This document shows, one piece after another, positions 9,325 through 15,104 of a stretch of DNA of 15,104 nucleotides; within the stretch, counting starts at the first letter, position 1, and each line of letters begins with the position of its first letter. Both the position numbers and the translations under genes were made by a program. The stretch is from Melampsora larici-populina 98AG31 (lineage: Eukaryota > Basidiomycota > Pucciniomycetes > Pucciniales > Melampsoraceae), in the NCBI RefSeq assembly GCF_000204055.1, contig NW_006768896.1, positions 54,907-70,010 of the forward strand, written 5' to 3'. The notes beneath the pieces are model-generated. The model did not search any database. It worked only from the letters and a program-made list of their open reading frames with translations, and was not told the origin of the DNA.

Positions 9325-10231
9325 ATGATCCTGATTGTATGTTATTCATCCCCTCGTTCTAAATCAATCCACTATATACACACCTTGTCTTTTTTTAACT
9401 CGCTCTCCTCCTTTTATTCATACATATTAAGCATCTAGGGCTCAGGATCCACAAATCTCACCCATCACCACCATCACCACTCTCACTTATTCAACAATAA
9501 TTATTTTACTAGTCACTACACTACACTTGTTCATCAACAAGACATGTGTTTTTCATTTACATGCTCATCTCAATCCCTCCTCTTCAGACACCTGTTTACT
9601 TGAAAAATTGTATTAATCTTATATGCATATATATAGATATTTACAACGATCATCCCTTTTTCATCAGGCTTTCTGTAAAAAAAACCAATCAAAACCCAGA
9701 ATGTTCCCTTGTTTTTTGAGCTGATTAGCAAATTCCTATTGATTTCCTTTGAAGAATGTTTGTAAGATGTTCTAGATCTATAGATGTGATTGCAGAGCAA
9801 TGAGATGATCACAATAAATCTTGATCAGCACCTCACAATCTACAGTTTTAATTAATGATCAAAAATTGGCTTTTGAATATTGCACATCTCTAAATGGTTG
9901 CCAAATAAAAAGACAAGTTGAAAAGTCAGTGTTTAATCGTAGGTCAAGAAAGTAATAATAAAATACAAACCATTGGTAACTGGAGATCAGATGAAACGAT
10001 TTATGTAGCAAGACTCTGTCTTAGAACAATCATTCAAAATTGCATGAAGTGTTTAGTGGAAATGATCAAAGAGGATCTTGGTGTTGGGTTTTGGTCCCAA
10101 GCCCGATGATTACAAATCCTAGGCGTGGGGACATGTACATAAGTCAAAAATCCCTGTGCCCACAAGGGCTCACCATCTTCAAGTCCAACAATGAGCTTTG
10201 CTGACTTCCCCAAAATAGGAGCAGTACAGCA
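9325..10231. other. AT-rich non-coding region inside the 6.36-kb unit
   Basis: About 900 bases between the Tc1 transposase and the Harbinger accessory gene. It contains a CCATCACCACCATCACCAC microsatellite near 9460-9480, several A and T runs, and no reading frame with recognisable motifs. It should hold the Tc1 right end and the 5' region of the Harbinger accessory gene. A weak Tc1-end candidate (AGGCTTTCTG followed by TA at 9676-9677) is too degenerate to call. Confidence 0.6.
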
Positions 10232-12164
10232 ATGACGGATCCCCCTCCTCTACATCAAACTCAATCTTATCTAAGTCCAATACATCTTGATCCAAACCTG
10301 CAGGTAATTTCCCCACACGTTTCCAATTCAACCATTGCCACCTCCCCCCTCCAAATCGTATCTCCGGCAAACTGGGTTCCAAGTTCAACAGGTGTAATCA
10401 CTGGACAACCCCTTCAGCTTTCAATCATACCTCCTTCAATGAACACCCCAAGCTGGAGCTTATGCCTATCTGACAGTCCGACTCAACTAAATCCAATGAA
10501 TGACTCACCATTGAATACTATGAACAATCCTGCCAAGCTACAACCTACTCCTGATGAACCAAAGAAGAAGAAGCATAAATACACAAAACGGAAGTCCTCA
10601 GATACAGCAAAAAAACAATTGCCTGTGTCACCCGATTCAACTGATCCAAAAAAAATGTTTCATGGAAAGCTGAACTCAATTCCAAAGGGAAAAGTAGGAT
10701 CATTTTAATAATCAAATGGTTGGGAACGGCAACCACCACTGGGACTCAATATGATTGGTGGAAGGGAGATATGGACATGGACACGCAAACAATCTATAGC
10801 AAAAAAGATCTCAGTGAAAAAATTGCTCAGCACTTGACTGATCAAGGTTTGCCAGGCCAAGATGGGAAAGGTGTTGAAACACAGGCGAGTCAAAGGCATG
10901 ATCTCTTCTTTTGGAAGAGTTGAGCTAAACTGTTTCAAAGTAAATTCAAAACCTTGAACTAGGCTTTACCAATGCTGACGACTTTTGCAACGGAATTGGT
11001 CAAGGGATTTTGGATGATTTCAAACAACAAGCATGAGAAGAGAAATTTTAAAACGACTATGATTCTGATAGTGAAGAATGGAAGGCAATTGAGAATTCAA
11101 CAAAATCAAAGTCTGACTGTATGTGCTTAGTCTCCCTGGTCCTGCAGTTTTTGATGTGATACTGATGCATTCTTGACACAGAGCTTTTGTTCCAGAAGAG
11201 CTCTTACTACTACAATCTCCACCCTTCCATGTCCACACGGACTAATGTCATACCCCAATCTGTGCGTGAAAGTGGTGATATTTTAGAGGAAGAGGACATT
11301 CTGCCTTCAACCAAGCGCACACGCAACCTTTTGCCTATCAGCAATGTATCATGATTACATTAAACTCGAGAAATTGAAAGATCTCGACACAAAACTTCTT
11401 TGCAAGACAATTTAGACAATTTAGACCTCAGCCTGCACTTGGATTTTACCAACCAGTCTTATGATCCAGATTCTCAATCTTCTGCTCAACAACAAAGAGC
11501 TTCACCTTCTCCAAACCACTCCAGAAATATTGTAGCTCAGAGCACTCGGGGCAGATGTGCCAAACATGCAAGATCACTTAATATTGATTTGAATGAAAGT
11601 TCTAGGTCAACCTCAACCTCAGTGAGTGATGTTCACAACCTCTTAGCCTCTCAACTGCCTTCACATGAAGAAAAAGCCAAGAGAAAGAAGGTTGAGCAGG
11701 ATCAATGGAGGTTTGAGGAAAAGCACATGCAGGCTGAACAAGACACACGACAAGAAGAGCTTGAAACTCAGGCCAAACTTGCCAACACAGTCACTCGCCA
11801 CCTTTCAGGAGGATATGATGGTTTACAAGATGCAGAACATGCCAAACGCGCTAATCTCAAATTACAGCAAGATCAAGTTCAACTGGACCTGGCACGATCT
11901 CAGGTGGCTCATAGTCTTGAGGACCTCATCACGGCAAGAAGTGATCACAAACTGGCTATGTTAGCAAAGTACAAGGCATTGGGATTTTCCATTGAAGAAG
12001 CGAAAAAGCAAATACAAGGGGACGAAGAGGAAATGCAAAGTAAGTTATCCACTTTCATCTCTTAGATTACAAACTCAAATCTTTTTGTAACACTGCTGAC
12101 CTGTCTAATATAAGTAATTGCTCTCATAGGGGATCTCAAAGATCCATCTCATGAAGCAAAATGA
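10232..12164 (+). pseudogene. Harbinger-type Myb/SANT-like accessory protein gene, decayed
   Basis: Second protein of PIF/Harbinger elements, which binds the element ends and assists the transposase. ATG at 10232 begins a Pro/Ser/Thr-rich N-terminus, then a Lys-rich patch (KKKKHKYTKRK). The frame moves by -1 at an A8 run (10648-10655). It then reads NVSWKAELNSKGKSRI and IIKWLGTATTTGTQYDWWKG, continuing to LSEKIAQHLTDQG, a Myb/SANT-like trihelical region as in rust Harbinger accessory proteins. A donor reading GCGAGT follows at 10885. The next part (LELGFTNADDF) has TGA and TAA codons. A further intron at 11119-11181 is likely. Stops at 11352-11354 and 11361-11363 interrupt the frame before a long Gln/Glu/Lys-rich coiled coil (about 11650-12039). 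The last intron, 12040-12129, joins to a short final exon ending KDPSHEAK and TGA at 12162-12164. Homology is by pattern, not search. Confidence 0.75.
10648..10655 (+). other. A8 tract at which the accessory-gene frame shifts
   Basis: Before this run the first frame is the sensible one; after it, the frame one base back carries the Myb/SANT-like region. A missing A (nine to eight) explains it. A programmed -1 slip on the A run is formally possible but less likely because the gene has other lesions. Confidence 0.7.
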
Positions 12165-12803
12165 CCAGTAGGTCATCTTACTGAGGCTTGGTTGATAAGA
12201 AAATGGGTGATTGAACACAGTTGTACTTTGATCAATTTGTATTTGGCTCAGCTTGGGGTGAACCCCTGGAAAAACTCAAATATTGAATGTCTTACATGGG
12301 ATTTAATTGGCTCATTAGAAAAATAACATAACTTTTTTCAACTTGATCTCTATTTTCTTTTGAACTTGGTCTGTGATATACTTGTTATTGATACATAAAA
12401 AAAAATCCAATCCTTTTTGATTTGTCTGTTTGGGTGTGACTTAGAAATGCAAACACCTTTGCTTATACTTTGTTCATGGAAGTGACTTGCTGCATTAAAT
12501 TGTGAGAAGTATTAATGGTTTGAAACCATTCATACTTAAATTTCAACCAAGTGATAACTACTAGTATTTTAAGTTACACTATAAGAAATCACAACAATTA
12601 GGACTTTGAGGTAAGAAGAAACTTTTGGAAACCTCAATAAGGAATCACAATTTCCCAGATTTTGAAGACAAGGCAAAAACTATAAAGAATCACAAAATGA
12701 TTAAACTACACACATTTGTGTTTCTTCATCATCATCTTGTAGGATTGTGTCCAAAACAAAAGAATCTTTGGGGTCCACAGGAATTGTAATGTTATAAGTG
12801 AAA
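12165..12803. other. non-coding interval between convergent Harbinger genes
   Basis: AT-rich, no supported gene. It holds the 3' regions of both convergent genes. Visible structure: a perfect palindrome, AATGGTTT-G-AAACCATT, at 12514-12530, and three AATCACAA words near 12587, 12642 and 12689 in similar contexts (AAGAAATCACAA, AAGGAATCACAA, AAAGAATCACAA). None could be tied to a function. Confidence 0.6.
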
Positions 12804-14321
12804 TTACTTTGATTGTTCTGTTCCAATAAGAAATTGTGCAGAATACAACAAGCTGAGATCTAAGCATTCAGTCGCTTTACAGACTTCTTGTTCTGTATCA
12901 ATAATCATAAGTCTTGCAAAGACTGTCATTGTGTTAAGCATACCATCACAGTGTTCAATTGCCACACACAATTCACTCAAAACATTGTTAAAAGCCATCT
13001 TCTTGCATGTGAGAAGAATCCCTCCTACTCATTTGAAAGCAGGAATAATGAAAGAGCTTGAGCTGTACCCTGAACCAGCCAGAAGATACTCTCTTTCTGA
13101 AAAGAAGTCTGTTGAGTCTGACCACATCTGGAATATACCATTCAAACGATCAATGTTATGTGCCCGTCCAAGCATTTCACACAATGAGTTGTAAGTGTTA
13201 ATCAATTCCAAAGAGCACATACCAAAATTTGAACATACCAAAGAATTACGCATGACTCGCTGGTCATGGACACTGCCGCACCATCCATGGCGAGCAAACA
13301 TAATCCTACGCTTGTGATTGCATACCAGCATTGAGTTAACTGCATACATGTACTTTTGAGTCCAATAGTCCTCTTTGCATTTGGAAGGACCGAATGCAAG
13401 AGGTATCAATGTACCATCAACAAAACCAACACAGCCTTTGAAATGAGTGTTTGCACCAACAGCTTTTCACATGTTGAGACAGTCCACAGATGATGGCCAA
13501 GAGAGATATTTGTGTTCCATCCGAACAATAGCAACCACACATCTCCACCTGAAATTCTCAATACTCCCATCTGAAACAATAAAAATTGGAAGTAAGCAGA
13601 CAACTCGCTTGTTGTTGTACATAGGAGCTCACATGAAATGCCAAAGAGATGAGCTAGAACAGCAAAACACCCCCAATTCCAGAAAGTCCAAGATTAGCCA
13701 GAGTGACCAGGAGTTGAAGTTTGATTGGGGCCTGCAGACAGGTGGATTCATTCTGGAATACATCACAGGTTGCAATTTTGTTAAGCAAAGTTAAGTAACA
13801 GGAACGGCTCATTTGTGCCTAGTGTTTCATACTGATGAGTCCAACAATCACCTAGACAAGATCATACCCAGATAAGCAAAGATACCAGGTTTAAAAAGGT
13901 CACATTGCTTGAGGCCCAGATCCTATTGAACATTGTCTGGTACTCTCTGAGGTCCATGTCTCCTTGATTCAAAGTATTGCTTGCGCTGGATCATGTTGAC
14001 CACAAGTGACCATATGGCTGGATTATCAAACGCAGCCAGCGGGTCTTCTTGGCTGCTTGATGATTTGAGCAAACTCTTGTGTCGTTTTTGAAAGTTTGTC
14101 CAGAGAGTTACACACACATGAGGTTCGAGATTGAACACCACTTGAGTTGATGGGAGCTGTAGTAGCTGGAAGAAGGTAGAGAGACCGGAGTTCAAGCAGC
14201 TAAAGACCTTTTGCCTTGCACTGAGGACTAGACTGTGAGAGATAGAAGTTGAAGAGTGGACTTGACTGGCAAGTCGCTTGAATGCTTGAATGACTTTTTT
14301 TTGAGACAAGAGGTGTGGCAT
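12804..14321 (-). pseudogene. PIF/Harbinger DDE transposase, decayed
   Basis: Endonuclease/transposase of the Harbinger class (DDE_Tnp_4 type). ATG at 14321 opens a 132-residue N-terminal segment ending RRHGPQRVPDNVQ before a TAG at 13923. After a degraded stretch the core follows: VAIVRMEHKYLSWPSS, then GCVGFVDGTLIPLAFGPSK with the first Asp, then HGWCGSVHDQRVMRNSL with the second Asp, then DFFSEREYLLAGSGY and FIIPAFK, and last FNNVLSELCVAIEHCDGML with the likely third acidic residue (Glu). Probable introns: 13571-13632 (GTGAGC to TTTCAG) and 13128-13238 (GTATGT to TTCCAG, phase 0, giving SLMWSDSTDFF). Lesions include TGA at 13467-13469 and 13029-13031 and stops in 13690-13900. YLLAGSGY has Gly where the family usually has Asp. 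C-terminal stop at 12804-12806. Confidence 0.85.
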
Positions 14322-14415
14322 GATGTGTGAAATTGATATATATGATGGGGTTGTGAAAATAAAATAAAATGCAAGATCAGTGCAAGAAACCTTGCACGTT
14401 GGTCTTGCACAGGAG

Positions 14416-14437
14416 TTGCACAGGTTTGAGAACCATA
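14416..14437 (-). repeat. right 22-bp terminal inverted repeat
   Basis: Perfect reverse complement of 8078-8099, ending in TTTGAGAACCATA. It is preceded by four TGCAAG/CTTGCA motifs at 14371-14410. It lies 95 bp upstream of the Harbinger transposase start codon, a normal position for the end of that element. Confidence 0.9.
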
Positions 14438-14563
14438 AATATCAAAAGATAGATGTAATGAACCAATTGAATGATGATGGATTTGATTTGAAGAAGCTGA
14501 TGGATTGGTAAACTTAGCGAAGTCCCAGGCTTGCACCTACTTGCAAGGCGCCGAGCAAGGGAC

Positions 14564-14582
14564 TTGTGCAAAACTTGCACAA
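14564..14582. repeat. TTGTGCAA/TTGCACAA palindrome outside the right TIR
   Basis: TTGTGCAA-AAC-TTGCACAA, perfect 8-bp arms with a 3-base centre. The same words occur in the subterminal arrays of the 6.36-kb unit (8096-8166), yet this copy is about 130 bp outside its right end, within the split reading frame. Confidence 0.7.
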
Positions 14583-14639
14583 ACTCCTTACTCAGGGTTG
14601 GAGGCTTTTGCAGGAGAGCACCTTAAAAGGCCTCTACAG

Positions 14640-14680
14640 CTTTTCCCTTCAAGCAATGGTTCTCTGGACCAAGGGAAAAG
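14640..14680. repeat. 10-bp inverted repeat
   Basis: CTTTTCCCTT at 14640-14649 pairs with AAGGGAAAAG at 14671-14680 across a 21-base loop. It lies inside the open frame of the right half of the split gene, so chance or coding constraint is a reasonable explanation. Confidence 0.5.
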
Positions 14681-14795
14681 ACTGTTCGCTGTTCTTTTCC
14701 ACACATTGTACATGTTTTTTTTTCCCAAGGAAGTTGCTCCCCTCCTTTTAAATTGTCTCAAAGTTTCTAAAAAAACTTTCACCTGTGACCTGTAG

Positions 14796-15104
14796 CATTG
14801 TAGTGTCACTGCTGTGAGTGCTAAGTATCTTTTCTTTTTTCATTTTGTCCAAGTAACAACAGTGGCCTAGAAGCCAACTGTGACATAACGACTAATCAAC
14901 AAATTTCTGTCAAATTACCTCAACATTCCATCAATACAAGTAGGATCAAGCTGATATCAGAAAAGTACAAATGAGCCATCAGTGACTGAATGTCTTCAGA
15001 TCAATGTGTTTTTTCTGGAAATGATATCAGTGAGCTCATGCTTTGAAAGAAACATTCAAGTTGTATTGGCTTGGTTATCTTCAGAAAGGCATAAGTTACC
15101 TGTT
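14796..15104. other. right edge of window, no gene called
   Basis: After the TAG at 14793-14795 no frame is clearly coding. A possible intron, GTGAGT near 14813 to ACAACAG near 14863, is followed by an open frame of about 100 bases, so the split gene might continue here, but the joining frame needs a further repair and I do not call it. Confidence 0.4.

Larger units (their letters stand above)
8078..14437. mobile_element. 6.36-kb PIF/Harbinger-like element, probably carrying a nested Tc1 element
   Basis: Bounded by perfect 22-bp inverted repeats at 8078-8099 and 14416-14437, starting TATGGTTCTCAAACCTGTGC. Both ends continue with similarly spaced TGTGCAAG and ATCTTGCA motifs in the next 80 bases, as in subterminal transposase-binding arrays. 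AAT lies directly outside both ends (8075-8077 and 14438-14440), giving a 3-bp target duplication; TA on a 20-bp repeat is the alternative. Inside are the two Harbinger genes in convergent order (Myb/SANT-like gene plus, transposase minus), the usual two-gene content of PIF/Harbinger. The Tc1 transposase near the left end is best read as a later insertion. Assigning the repeats to Harbinger rather than to Tc1 is inference. Confidence 0.7.
14441..14795 (+). pseudogene. right half of the split unidentified reading frame
   Basis: Directly outside the right AAT copy an open plus frame reads QKIDVMNQLNDDGFDLKKL and MDW, continuous with the DCHQ end of the left half once 8078-14440 is removed. One base is missing near 14508: the frame moves by -1 at GATTGGTAAAC and continues VNLAKSQACTYLQGAEQGTC, later LDQGKRLFAVLFHTLYMFFF and KEVAPLLLNCLK, to a TAG at 14793-14795. 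The amino-acid pattern is protein-like over about 110 residues. The family is unknown to me. The reverse-strand frame over the same DNA shows no motif. Confidence 0.5.

Noticed and set aside
9655..9677. Possible right Tc1 end, AGGCTTTCTG followed by TA, against the left TA-CAGTAGCCT
   Set aside because: Only about 12 of 19 positions match in the inverted comparison, which is too weak to set a boundary.
13447..13794. Plus-strand open frame of 115 codons over the Harbinger region
   Set aside because: It lies opposite the transposase core and has no motif of its own; the minus strand explains the DNA.
8078..14437. Long terminal repeats or a retrotransposon
   Set aside because: The terminal repeats are inverted, not direct, and there is no reverse transcriptase, protease or integrase motif in the window.
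14655..14672. ATGGTTCTC word matching the start of the 22-bp terminal repeat
   Set aside because: Only nine bases match, and it sits inside the open frame of the split gene with no partner; chance is enough.

Overview
The window looks like a transposon-rich stretch of a fungal nuclear genome, most likely a rust fungus (Pucciniales, Basidiomycota). The reasons are several short GT-AG introns of 60-110 bases per gene, an F-box/leucine-rich-repeat-type gene of the kind that is multiplied in rusts, and three classes of DNA transposon packed together. The species assignment is inference; nothing in the sequence fixes it. No rRNA, tRNA, CRISPR or bacterial operon structure is seen.

Layout. (1) 320-4641, plus strand: a seven-exon transposon gene. 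It joins a GCM1/WRKY-type zinc-binding DNA-binding domain, a Mutator-like (MULE) DDE transposase and a cysteine-protease domain that resembles ubiquitin-specific proteases, and ends in a Lys/Ala-rich tail. The first two modules are intact; the last third carries two frame breaks and a TGA. (2) 4688-5168: a 47-bp tandem duplication, then about 16 copies of a GTGTAAA/GTGCAAA motif with two hairpins. (3) 5692-7411, minus strand: an intact two-exon F-box protein of 547 residues, the only gene here that looks like a working host gene. (4) 7619-7903: a 285-bp MITE with 17-bp inverted repeats, a perfect 8-bp target duplication and five GGCGCGCC octamers. (5) 8078-14437: a 6.36-kb unit between perfect 22-bp inverted repeats. 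It contains a Tc1-like DD34E transposase (8305-9324, one TGA) and both genes of a PIF/Harbinger element: a Myb/SANT-like accessory gene (10232-12164, plus) and the DDE transposase (12804-14321, minus), both decayed. (6) 7912-8077 and 14441-14795: the two halves of an unidentified reading frame that become continuous when the 6.36-kb unit and one AAT copy are removed; the MITE appears to have hit the same frame.

Taken together this is a nested-insertion site: an older coding sequence was struck by a MITE and by a Harbinger-like element that probably carries a Tc1 element inside it. Several nonsense codons in three unrelated transposons are TGA at places where CGA would fit, which suggests CpG decay, while the very CpG-rich MITE is untouched and so looks young.
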